From Fusobacterium sp. (GTDB lineage Bacteria > Fusobacteriota > Fusobacteriia > Fusobacteriales > Fusobacteriaceae), in NCBI RefSeq assembly GCF_019012925.1, contig NZ_JAGIRL010000047.1, positions 1 through 64,000 on the forward strand: 64,000 nt of DNA, in the 5' to 3' direction. The position numbers were made by a program, and so were the translations under genes. Shown one piece after another: positions 51,505-58,855 of the stretch; within the stretch, counting starts at the first letter, position 1, and each line of letters starts with the position of its first letter. The notes beneath the pieces were generated by a model. That model saw only the letters and a program-made list of their open reading frames with translations, had not been told where the DNA came from and ran no database searches.

Positions 51505-53368
51505 TTTTGAAGTAGGTATAGTTTGGGGGGTTAATGGAACTAATATTATAATTAAAATGTATGATATATCAAGTGATTTTAAATATTTCTATAATGGAGA
51601 AGAATATGAAGGAGTTAAAACTGGGGGATATTTAAGCATTACTAGAGGACACATTGATATAGTGTGTCAAATAGAATCTGAAGAGATTAAAGATAATTTT
51701 TCAAAATTACTAACTAAAGAAGAGAATGAAAATATTCTTAATAAAGAAAGATATGAGCGATTTGTTTATGCTAAATGTATTGGATACTTTGAAAGAGGAA
51801 CTTTTTTTACTGGAGTAAAATATGCACCAGTTATATATAATACAGTAAAAATGATGAGTAAAAATTTGGTTGAACTAATGCTTACTCCTCAAAAAAAAGA
51901 TAATAAGATACCTTTTATCATAGGAAAAGATATAAAATATGGTATAAATATGGATTTACCATGGAATAAGATCTTTAATACTCATATAGGGATTTTTGGA
52001 AATACAGGAAGTGGAAAATCAAACACTTTAACTATGTTATATAAAACTTTATTAAATCATGAAGAATTAAATTTAGATAATAGTGAATTTGTTTTCATAG
52101 ATTTTAATGGAGAGTATGTAGGAGATAAAGTGTTTAACGAAAATAAAGAAATACTTAAATTAAATACAAATAAAGAAGAGGATAAATTTTCATTAAATGA
52201 AAAAAACTTTTGGAGTGAAGAAGTTTTAGGAATATTGTTTCACTCAACTGAAAAAACACAAAAACCTTTTTTGAAAAATATGATAGAAGGAAGAGAACAG
52301 TTTTTAAAAGAAGAAGAAAGTATAAATACTAATATTTTAAAATATATAAAAAGTATGTTTAAAAAAATTCTCCAAACAACAAACCCTAAAAAAGAAATGT
52401 TAGAATTATTAAAAGATGTTTTAAAAATAGGAAATATAAACATAGATTTTAAATTATTAAAAAGAATAGAATGGTTTAATAGTAATAGTTGTTTTAGAGT
52501 TCAGTTAGATTTAAATATTCCTTTAGAGAATAAGATAAAAGCAGATTATAATATTGCAACAAATTTTTTATATTCTCAGAATATTAACGCTTACATTGAA
52601 TTGTTCAATATAGATAGATTAAATTTTGCTGAAGAAACAGTTTTAGATTCCTTTGATGAATTAGAAATAAGAGTAAGATTAGATTTAATAAGAGGATTAT
52701 TGGTAAATTATGTACAATATGATAATATAAATCCATTAATTTCTAGAATAAAATCAATATCAAAAAGTTTAAGAAAGATAATGAAAATTGTTTCTGAAAC
52801 AGAAGATAATGGTAAAAAAGTTAAAGTAATATCTTTGAGAAATTGTAATCAAGAAATAAAAAAATTATTTCCAATTTTATTAGCAAGAGAATATTTTGAA
52901 GCTCATAAAAATAAAACAAGAGCAGAAGTAAGAAATACATTTCATTTAATAATAGATGAAGCTCATAATATTTTATCTTATCAATCGAATAGAGAAGCTG
53001 AAATTTGGAAAGATTATAGACTAGAATTATTTGAAGAAATAATAAAAGAAGGAAGAAAATTTGGCTTTTTTCTAACTGTATCAAGTCAAAGACCAGCAGA
53101 TATTTCAGAAACTATTATGTCACAATTTCATAATTTTTTTATTCATAGATTAATTAATGAAAAAGATTTAAGATTAATTGATAATGTTATCTCAACATTA
53201 GATAATTATTCAAAAGGACTTATTCCAACTTTACCACAAGGAGCATGTATATTAACAGGAACAGCTTTTGATTTTCCTCAAATTATTCAAGTAGAAAAAA
53301 TAGAAGATAAAGATGAAAGACCAAATAGTGATGACATAAATCTGGTTGAATTATGGAGTAAGAAATGA
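51494..53368 (+). CDS. HerA-type hexameric ATPase of the SIR2-HerA system (DUF87)
   Basis: The protein begins with a HAS-like beta barrel (NNFEVGIVWGVNGTNIIIKM), then the RecA-type core: Walker A IGIFGNTGSGKSNT near residues 166-178, FVFIDFNGEYVG, Walker B FHLIIDEAHNILS, and VSSQRPADISETIMSQFHNFFIHRL with the arginine finger region, ending with GACILTGTAFDFPQIIQV. This is the HerA/FtsK-like translocase layout at 624 residues. ATG 51494 is chosen over GTG 51485. It overlaps the SIR2 gene and the small downstream gene, so the three are translationally coupled. Confidence 0.87.
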   Translation: MENNFEVGIVWGVNGTNIIIKMYDISSDFKYFYNGEEYEGVKTGGYLSITRGHIDIVCQIESEEIKDNFSKLLTKEENENILNKERYERFVYAKCIGYFERGTFFTGVKYAPVIYNTVKMMSKNLVELMLTPQKKDNKIPFIIGKDIKYGINMDLPWNKIFNTHIGIFGNTGSGKSNTLTMLYKTLLNHEELNLDNSEFVFIDFNGEYVGDKVFNENKEILKLNTNKEEDKFSLNEKNFWSEEVLGILFHSTEKTQKPFLKNMIEGREQFLKEEESINTNILKYIKSMFKKILQTTNPKKEMLELLKDVLKIGNINIDFKLLKRIEWFNSNSCFRVQLDLNIPLENKIKADYNIATNFLYSQNINAYIELFNIDRLNFAEETVLDSFDELEIRVRLDLIRGLLVNYVQYDNINPLISRIKSISKSLRKIMKIVSETEDNGKKVKVISLRNCNQEIKKLFPILLAREYFEAHKNKTRAEVRNTFHLIIDEAHNILSYQSNREAEIWKDYRLELFEEIIKEGRKFGFFLTVSSQRPADISETIMSQFHNFFIHRLINEKDLRLIDNVISTLDNYSKGLIPTLPQGACILTGTAFDFPQIIQVEKIEDKDERPNSDDINLVELWSKK

Positions 53369-53592
53369 AAAAGAAGGCAGATAATCTAGGAGTAAAAGAA
53401 GTTAGAGAATATTTAAGAAAACAATTAGATGATTTAAAAGCTAGAGGAATTAAAGAAACAGAAATAAATACAGAAACAATAGTAAAAAAGTTAAATATAA
53501 TTCAAGCAATATCAACAGTATGTTCAGCTATGAGGAGTTGTGGATATGAATATGAAGAAATATATTCTCCACCTAAAGGAAATAACTTTTAA
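53365..53592 (+). CDS. Small third gene of the SIR2-HerA operon, unknown
   Basis: A 75-residue protein whose ATG overlaps the herA stop by four bases (ATGA), a typical sign of coupled translation. It is helical in its first half (KEVREYLRKQLDDLKARGIKE) and has VKKLNIIQAISTVCSAMRSC followed by a conserved-looking tail YEYEEIYSPPKGNNF. The middle resembles a small winged-helix or DNA-binding unit, but the family is unknown to me. It could be a regulator, an adaptor that senses phage, or an immunity factor. Codon use matches the two genes before it. Confidence 0.7.
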   Translation: MKKKADNLGVKEVREYLRKQLDDLKARGIKETEINTETIVKKLNIIQAISTVCSAMRSCGYEYEEIYSPPKGNNF

Positions 53593-53651
53593 GTATAAGT
53601 TATATTAATTAATAGTAAGATAAAAAATTATTTATTAAACATAGAAGTTGA

Positions 53652-53682
53652 AGAACTAATCGTCAAGTTGACGATTAGTTCT
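53652..53682. repeat. 31-nt near-perfect palindrome with 15-bp arms
   Basis: AGAACTAATCGTCAA at 53652-53666, one central G, and the exact complement TTGACGATTAGTTCT at 53668-53682. It lies 60 bases after the last gene of the cassette. No T run follows, so it is not a classical intrinsic terminator; it could be an operator, a recombination site or an RNA stability hairpin. Confidence 0.8.
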
Positions 53683-53840
53683 ATTTGTCAAAAAATGTAA
53701 AAAAATTAAAAAGGAAGGAGTACGAATAGAATTAATATAGGTAATGAATATAATATATAATTTTATTAGGTTCTATGGTATAATCAAAAGAAGAAATGAA
53801 ATATTAATATTTCTAATGATAAATTTACAGAGAAAACTTC

Positions 53841-53906
53841 AGATTTTAAAAATAAATTTGGTGTAAAAGATAATATATAATAAAAGTAGGGCTACTTTAA
53901 ATTGAG
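53841..53906 (+). repeat. Direct repeat DR2, copy B
   Basis: Copy of 50322-50387 with four substitutions by eye; it contains the in-frame end DFKNKFGVKDNI and TAA and the small hairpin AAGTAG/CTACTT. It directly precedes the gene at 53921. Confidence 0.85.
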
Positions 53907-53920
53907 AGAGGAAAGAAAAA

Positions 53921-54466
53921 ATGAAAGTAACAAAAAATAAGAATCAAAAATTAAAAGAGTTATCTCATTTTAAGGGAACAAATAGAATATTGGTTGAAGA
54001 TATTGAAAATCCTATAGACAAAACGGAGAATAAGTTTGATGAATTAGAAAGATATTCTTTAAGAAATTTTATAAAAACACCTAAGGATCCAACAGAGAAA
54101 GATGAAGAAAAAAGAAAAAAACAGGAAGAAAATAAAATAAGAAGAGAAAAATTAAGAGATTTTTTTTCAAGCTATGAAATATATTTAGAACAGAATGAGA
54201 TAAAATTAAAGAAGATAAAAGAGCCAAAAGAGAAAGTAGAAGAGGTATTTACGATAGATATAAAAGGAAATTTTAATTATATTCCAACTCCTAAATTTTC
54301 TTTATTAGAAGTTTTTATGAAGATGAGAGAACTTTTAGATTATGACAGGAAATTGAAAAATGTATATTTAAAATCAATTAAAGATATTTTTGAAGAGTAC
54401 GGATTTGAAATTGAATTTAAAATGGCTAAAAATATAACTATTGAAAGTGTGATAAGCATGAAATAA
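53921..54466 (+). CDS. Highly charged protein of unknown function
   Basis: A 181-residue Lys/Glu-rich protein with good ribosome binding site (GAGAGAGG). The central part (EKDEEKRKKQEENKIRREKL) is probably a coiled coil; the end (FSLLEVFMKMRELLDYDRKL, then KDIFEEYGFEIEF) looks like a small folded domain. There is no signal peptide or known motif. It follows DR2 copy B, and a decayed reading frame follows it. It could belong to the same degraded element downstream. Confidence 0.55.
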   Translation: MKVTKNKNQKLKELSHFKGTNRILVEDIENPIDKTENKFDELERYSLRNFIKTPKDPTEKDEEKRKKQEENKIRREKLRDFFSSYEIYLEQNEIKLKKIKEPKEKVEEVFTIDIKGNFNYIPTPKFSLLEVFMKMRELLDYDRKLKNVYLKSIKDIFEEYGFEIEFKMAKNITIESVISMK

Positions 54467-54467
54467 A

Positions 54468-54830
54468 ACACTTAAAAAAGGGAAGAATTATAAAGATGGA
54501 TATAGTAAAGAGTTATACAATAATATAAGTGGTAAGGATGATTTTAAATATTTTATAAGTTGAACAACTGAGAATCTTAAAAGAAAAGTTAGTTATAGAA
54601 CAGGAAGAGGGTATAAAAGAGATAGCTTTAAAGTATTATTTGGTGATGGATTTAAAAGAGTTGATGTCGATATAGAGAATATGGGATTGAATTATGACTA
54701 GACATTGCTTAGAACTTTAATTAGTAAGATCATTGTTGCAAAAGGGCTTTATCCAAGTTTATGAATTGAACATAAGAGCATACTTAATAATTTTAATCTA
54801 GCTATTGGGAGTGTAAAAGTAAAATTTTAG
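54468..54830 (+). pseudogene. Decayed reading frame with three in-frame stops
   Basis: A single frame, without shifts, reads protein-like sequence across TGA 54561, TAG 54699 and TGA 54762 and ends at TAG 54828. Segments include KNYKDGYSKELYNNISGKDD, VSYRTGRGYKRDSFKVLFGD, GFKRVDVDIENMGLNYD and FNLAIGSVKVKF. I do not recognise the family; it may come from a phage or plasmid. Decay by nonsense only, without frameshifts, suggests recent loss, or unusual reading of stops, which is less likely. Confidence 0.55.
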
Positions 54831-55105
54831 AGATATTTTATCAAAAATTAAAATATAAAAATAGGTATCTACCAATTGAACATGTTGTTAAAAAATAAAA
54901 GGAATAGTGATAAAATTCTTCATAAGAGTGGTTTTAAGCTCAAAAAATAATAATAAAATTAGTTGTAAAAAACCTGTGAAGTGTAAAAAAATAAGAAGTT
55001 ATAAGCCAAAAAATTTATCAGCTTAAGACCACTCCAATTTAGAAGGAGACTAAAACTCAGTATGGTATCTTAATATATATAGTTATTCAACAATACAACT
55101 ATACT
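54831..55105. other. Non-coding stretch with inverted repeat
   Basis: Contains only a short open piece (FYQKLKYKNRYLPIEHVVKK) and the inverted repeat at 54926-55034. No intact gene seen. Confidence 0.45.
54926..55034. repeat. Inverted repeat with 15-bp arms, 79 bases apart
   Basis: GAGTGGTTTTAAGCT (54926-54940) and AGCTTAAGACCACTC (55020-55034) are complementary except for one position. The right arm also resembles the sequence at 55555-55576. Could be the end of an element or a folded RNA. Confidence 0.6.
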
Positions 55106-55270
55106 ATGGACAAGTTCTCAGAAGGAAGAGACAAGACTATAAAGTACAATGGAAGCATTGAGTTTAGATCATATGCTTTGTATGCGTTCTTTGAGTTCTT
55201 AGGTTTTGTATATAACATTGAGTTATTGCTTTGGGCAGAGATGGAAGAGAGATGTTTGAGTGCCCAGTAG
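55106..55270 (+). CDS. Short ORF of 54 residues, possible phage-type remnant
   Basis: From ATG 55106 the frame reads MDKFSEGRDKTIKYNGSIEF, continues RSYALYAFFEFLGFVYNIEL and ends before TAG 55268. The ribosome binding site is poor. Base composition is less AT-rich than the neighbours, hinting at separate origin. Downstream, another open stretch reads NEKVSYKLYQNGKVEVKGL. I do not know the family; small proteins in such a row are common in filamentous phages, but that link is speculative. Confidence 0.35.
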   Translation: MDKFSEGRDKTIKYNGSIEFRSYALYAFFEFLGFVYNIELLLWAEMEERCLSAQ

Positions 55271-55414
55271 TAGGGGAATAGATTGTATTAAATGAGAAAG
55301 TCTCTTACAAGTTATATCAGAATGGAAAGGTAGAAGTGAAAGGACTTTAATTGATTTCAGGTTACTTGATTACTCGAGTGACTTATTGATCAATTAAAAA
55401 TAGGAGATGATAAA

Positions 55415-55492
55415 ATGTTTTGGATAATATTATTTTCGCTGATAGGATTTTTAGCAATAGGTGTATGTATGTTTGGTATGCATGTGTCTTAG
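55415..55492 (+). CDS. 25-residue membrane peptide
   Basis: ATG 55415 after TAGGAGATG reads MFWIILFSLIGFLAIGVCMF and five more residues. It is a single hydrophobic span with no charged residues before a short tail. It lies 70 bases before a terminator-like hairpin. It could be a phage membrane peptide or a type I toxin; no antisense RNA promoter was identified. Confidence 0.4.
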   Translation: MFWIILFSLIGFLAIGVCMFGMHVS

Positions 55493-55561
55493 TGATCGCG
55501 GACTTTATAAATAAAATATTTCAATTAATTTTAAATGATGAGGAAGAGATGTAAGTTTAAG

Positions 55562-55590
55562 ACTACTCTAATTTAGGGGTAGTTTTTTTA
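55562..55590 (+). terminator. Terminator-like hairpin closing the decayed element
   Basis: ACTACTCTAA pairs (with wobble) with TTAGGGGTAGT and is followed by seven T's. Confidence 0.65.
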
Positions 55591-55719
55591 TATAATTGTT
55601 TTAATGAAGAATATGTTTTAGTTTCTTTTGGGATATTTAGAATAAAGATAAGAAAATGGAAAAAAGAATTTTATAATAGTTATATAATTCTATAAATTAA
55701 ATGAGTGTATTATAAAATA

Positions 55720-55749
55720 TTGACACAAATAGAGAAAGTATTGTATAAT
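55720..55749 (+). promoter_or_regulatory. Promoter of the B12 uptake operon
   Basis: TTGACA at 55720-55725 and TATAAT at 55744-55749, 18-base spacer, directly before the riboswitch. Confidence 0.75.
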
Positions 55750-55762
55750 AAGAAAACATAAT

Positions 55763-55910
55763 AAAAAATAGTTCTGAAAGATTAAAAGGGAAACAGGTTA
55801 AACTCCTGTACGGTCCCGCCACTGTGATGTTGACAAGAGTATAAAACCACTGAAGAAATTTGGGAAGGATACTTGAGGATGAAACTAAGTCAGGAGACCT
55901 ACTATTTTTT
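55763..55910 (+). promoter_or_regulatory. Cobalamin (AdoCbl-type) riboswitch
   Basis: The conserved core elements appear in order: AAAGGGAAACAGGTT, ACGGTCCCGCCACTGTGA, ACCACTG, TTGGGAAGG, and the B12 box AAGTCAGGAGACCTACT. The outer stem P1 is formed by AAAAAATAG (55763-55771) and CTATTTTTT (55902-55910). It precedes a B12 receptor and transporter operon, which is the usual target. Binding of cobalamin is expected to favour the terminator downstream. Confidence 0.95.
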
Positions 55911-55954
55911 AACTTTAATTGAATCTGCGAGGACAGATAAAATTTATTTTTTGT

Positions 55955-55988
55955 CGTCTTTTTTTTAGTTAAAAGACGTTTTTTAATT
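55955..55988 (+). terminator. Riboswitch-controlled intrinsic terminator
   Basis: CGTCTTTT (55955-55962) and AAAAGACG (55971-55978) with a following T tract, 20 bases before the receptor gene. Confidence 0.85.
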
Positions 55989-56009
55989 TTTTGTAGAAAG
56001 GGAGAAAGA

Positions 56010-57944
56010 ATGAAAAAAATATCATTATTATTTATTGTTTTATCATTAATTTCAGCTGGTGCAGATAAAGAATTAGCTTTAAAATTAGAAGAGAGTGTTA
56101 TATCAGGTGAAGGATTTTACACAAGTGTTAGAGAAACCCCAAAAACAGTGTATGTAGTAACTTCTGAAGAGATAAAAGAAAATGGAGTTCAATCTTTACC
56201 AGAAGCATTAAATATGGTACCGGGTATAAAAATTGCAGAGGGATATGATGGAAATGGAATAATAGACATAAGAGGTCAGGGAAAACAATTTAATAGAAAT
56301 ACAGCAATAATAGTAGATGGTGTAAGAATGAATCCTATTGATTGGGGAAATGTAGATTTATATAGTATTCCAGTGGATACAATAGAAAAAATTGAAGTAA
56401 TTCCATCAAATGCCTCAGTAGTTTATGGAGATAATAGTGTAGGAGGAGTTATAAATATTACAACTAAGAATAATCAGATTGGAAATAAAGTAGTATTAGG
56501 AGGAATGTTAGAGTCTTATAGTGGAGCCAAAGGAACAATAGATTTTAATGTAAATTTAAAAAATACTACAGTTTTTGGAAATTATTTAAATAAAAAAAGT
56601 GATGGATATAGAGAAAATTCCAGATCAAAATATGAAAATGTACAATTTGGAATAAATACTAAATTAAATGAAAAAAATAGTATTTTATTTAAATATGGTT
56701 ATAATAATAGTTACAAAAGATTAGCAGGAGATTTATCTCAAAAACAATATGATGAAGATAGAAAACAAGCTAAAAAAATGACAGAATGGATGTTCAATGA
56801 GACAAATAGATTTTTAGGGGCATATACCTATAAAGATAATAATTTAGAAATTATAGAGCAATTAAGTTATCAAGAAACAAGAGCTGATGGGGATACAAAT
56901 TATAAAGTAAAAAATTTAAAAGAATTGGATAATACATTAAAATTAAAATATATTTATGGAAAAAACAAAATAATTACAGGAATAGATTATTCATATGGAA
57001 AAGCAAGTATTCCTAAAAATAAAGTTATAAGAACAGATGAGAAAGAAGCTGTTGGAATATTTATTTCAGATACTTATTCAGTAAACGAAAAATTAGATTT
57101 TCAAGCAGGGGTTAGGTATCAGGAAACGGAATACAATTATAGTAAAAATTTTAAAACTTCTCTAATTAAAGATAATACATATTCAAATATGGTTTTTAAT
57201 ATAGGAACAAATTATAAATATTCGGAAACAGGTTCAGCATATTTAACTTTTGGAAAAGATTTTAGAACACCTTTGAGTAGAGAAATGGTTTCTTCAAATG
57301 GTTGGTATGAAGATATAAAACCTCAAGAATCTTATTCAATTGAATTAGGGATAAGAGATTATTATAAAGATACATACTTTAATTCTTCTATTTTTTATAG
57401 TGTAACTGAGGATGAAATTTATTTTTCTTCACGAAAACCATCAGATCCTAATTTTAAAGATTCGGGAGTAAATACAAATTATGATGGAAAGAGTGAAAAG
57501 TTTGGATATGAATTATTAGCAGAAAAAATTATAAATGATAAATTGAGATTAACAGGAACATATTCATTTTTATATTCAAAATTTAAAAATGGGGAATTTA
57601 AAGATAAATATATACCAGGAGTATCTAGAAATAAAGGATCATTAGGAATACATTATAAATTAACAGATAAGTTAAATATGAATATGACAGGAACTTATTA
57701 TGGAAGTGCCTATGCTTGGGCAGATGATAAAAATATAAAACCTAAAATTGATCCATATATAATTTTTGATGTTAATACAAGCTATGAAATCAATGATGAT
57801 TTCAAGATATATGGAGGAATAAAAAATATAGGAAATGAAAAATACTGTGATAGAATAGAAGATAATTCAAATTCAAACTCAAGAAAATATTATCCCGCTA
57901 TGGAAAGAAGATATTTTGTAGGATTTGAATATAGAGCTATATAA
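56010..57944 (+). CDS. TonB-dependent outer-membrane receptor, probable cobalamin receptor
   Basis: Outer-membrane gated barrel with signal peptide (MKKISLLFIVLSLISAG). A TonB-box-like LEESVISGEGFYTSV lies after it, then the plug domain (KTVYVVTSEEIKENGVQSLPEALNMVPGI and GQGKQFNRNTAIIVDGVRMN, ending GDNSVGGVINITTKN). The barrel ends ERRYFVGFEYRAI. At 644 residues it is near BtuB size. Its location behind a B12 riboswitch and before BtuFCD-like genes makes cobalamin the likely ligand. It does not share obvious calcium-binding loops of E. coli BtuB. Confidence 0.9.
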   Translation: MKKISLLFIVLSLISAGADKELALKLEESVISGEGFYTSVRETPKTVYVVTSEEIKENGVQSLPEALNMVPGIKIAEGYDGNGIIDIRGQGKQFNRNTAIIVDGVRMNPIDWGNVDLYSIPVDTIEKIEVIPSNASVVYGDNSVGGVINITTKNNQIGNKVVLGGMLESYSGAKGTIDFNVNLKNTTVFGNYLNKKSDGYRENSRSKYENVQFGINTKLNEKNSILFKYGYNNSYKRLAGDLSQKQYDEDRKQAKKMTEWMFNETNRFLGAYTYKDNNLEIIEQLSYQETRADGDTNYKVKNLKELDNTLKLKYIYGKNKIITGIDYSYGKASIPKNKVIRTDEKEAVGIFISDTYSVNEKLDFQAGVRYQETEYNYSKNFKTSLIKDNTYSNMVFNIGTNYKYSETGSAYLTFGKDFRTPLSREMVSSNGWYEDIKPQESYSIELGIRDYYKDTYFNSSIFYSVTEDEIYFSSRKPSDPNFKDSGVNTNYDGKSEKFGYELLAEKIINDKLRLTGTYSFLYSKFKNGEFKDKYIPGVSRNKGSLGIHYKLTDKLNMNMTGTYYGSAYAWADDKNIKPKIDPYIIFDVNTSYEINDDFKIYGGIKNIGNEKYCDRIEDNSNSNSRKYYPAMERRYFVGFEYRAI

Positions 57945-57955
57945 GGATTTTAGCT

Positions 57956-58855
57956 ATGAAAAAATTATTAACAAGTTTATTATTTTTTTTTCAAATAGTT
58001 TTATTATTTGGAGAAGAGAGAATTATATCTTTATCTCATTTTACAACAGCAATCTTAGTGGAATTAGGTCAAGAAGATAAAATAGTAGCAAGAGGTTGGG
58101 AAAGAGGGAATGATTTTTCTGAAGAAATACAAATTAAATTAAAAGATATTCCAAAAATATCTGATGGAGTTCCAACAAAAGAAAATATTTATTCTTATTC
58201 ACCAACTTTGCTTATTGGTTGGAAAAGTGCCTTTACATCTACAAATTTGGGAACAAAAGAACAGTTAGCAAAAAATGGAATAGAAATATTTTATTTTGAA
58301 TCAGCTTCAAGTAATGGAAATATTGAAACATTTTATGAAGATCTAAGAAAATTGGGCAATATTTTAAATATTCAAGATAAGATAGAGAAAAAAATAACAG
58401 AAATAAATAAAAAAATAGAATCTCTAGAAAAAAAGAAAGCCGAAACAATAATTTTTTTAAGTAATGTAGACCAAACTCCAAGTGTTATTGGAGGAGGTGG
58501 ATTATTAGAATTTTTAATAGAAAAATCAGGATATATTAATATTTTTAAAGATGTAAAAAGGAACTATTTTAATTCTAATTGGGAAAATATAGTTGATGCT
58601 GAAATAGATAATGTAGTAATTTTAGCTTCGAATGAAAAAGAATTTATAAAGAAATATAAAAAAATTCTAAGAAATAAATATTTTGTGGAAAAAAATGCAA
58701 TGAAAAATAAAAATGTATTTTATTTAAATTATATGTATACAGCACCAAATTTAGAGTTAGGTGACTTAGTAATAAAATTAAATAAAAAAGAATTAAAGAG
58801 AGCAGAAGAAATATTAGAACGAGGAAATAATGGAAAACAAGATAAAAAATTATAA
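57956..58855 (+). CDS. btuF: Periplasmic cobalamin-binding protein of an ABC importer (BtuF-like)
   Basis: Type III periplasmic binding protein with signal peptide (MKKLLTSLLFFFQIVLLFG) and no lipobox cysteine, so free in the periplasm. The two lobes are linked by a long helix: RIISLSHFTTAILVELG, VARGWERGNDF, SYSPTLLIGWKS in lobe 1 and FLSNVDQTPSVIGGGGLLEF, LNYMYTAPNLELGD in lobe 2. It is in the riboswitch operon; ligand by context is cobalamin. It overlaps the permease gene by 26 bases. Confidence 0.85.
   Translation: MKKLLTSLLFFFQIVLLFGEERIISLSHFTTAILVELGQEDKIVARGWERGNDFSEEIQIKLKDIPKISDGVPTKENIYSYSPTLLIGWKSAFTSTNLGTKEQLAKNGIEIFYFESASSNGNIETFYEDLRKLGNILNIQDKIEKKITEINKKIESLEKKKAETIIFLSNVDQTPSVIGGGGLLEFLIEKSGYINIFKDVKRNYFNSNWENIVDAEIDNVVILASNEKEFIKKYKKILRNKYFVEKNAMKNKNVFYLNYMYTAPNLELGDLVIKLNKKELKRAEEILERGNNGKQDKKL

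Larger units (their letters stand above)
50388..53840 (+). mobile_element. SIR2-HerA defence cassette bounded by 66-bp direct repeats
   Basis: The interval between DR2 copies A and B contains only the three-gene SIR2-HerA operon and a 250-base trailer with a palindrome. There is no recombinase gene. As with the PTS cassette, the repeat is the 3' end of the upstream locus with a small hairpin, so the cassette could have come in by a single recombination event or been duplicated at its border. The cassette is very AT-rich with GAA preferred over GAG. Confidence 0.6.
53593..53920. other. Trailer of the SIR2-HerA cassette: palindrome, direct repeat copy B, no gene
   Basis: Holds the 31-base palindrome at 53652, AT-rich sequence with a ribosome-binding-like AAGGAAGGAG near 53711 that leads to no open frame, a -10-like TATAAT near 53778, and DR2 copy B. 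Confidence 0.5.

Noticed and set aside
55793-55905. The block of short repeats and stems before the TonB receptor as a CRISPR-like or transposon end
   Set aside because: It matches the cobalamin riboswitch core in order and position.
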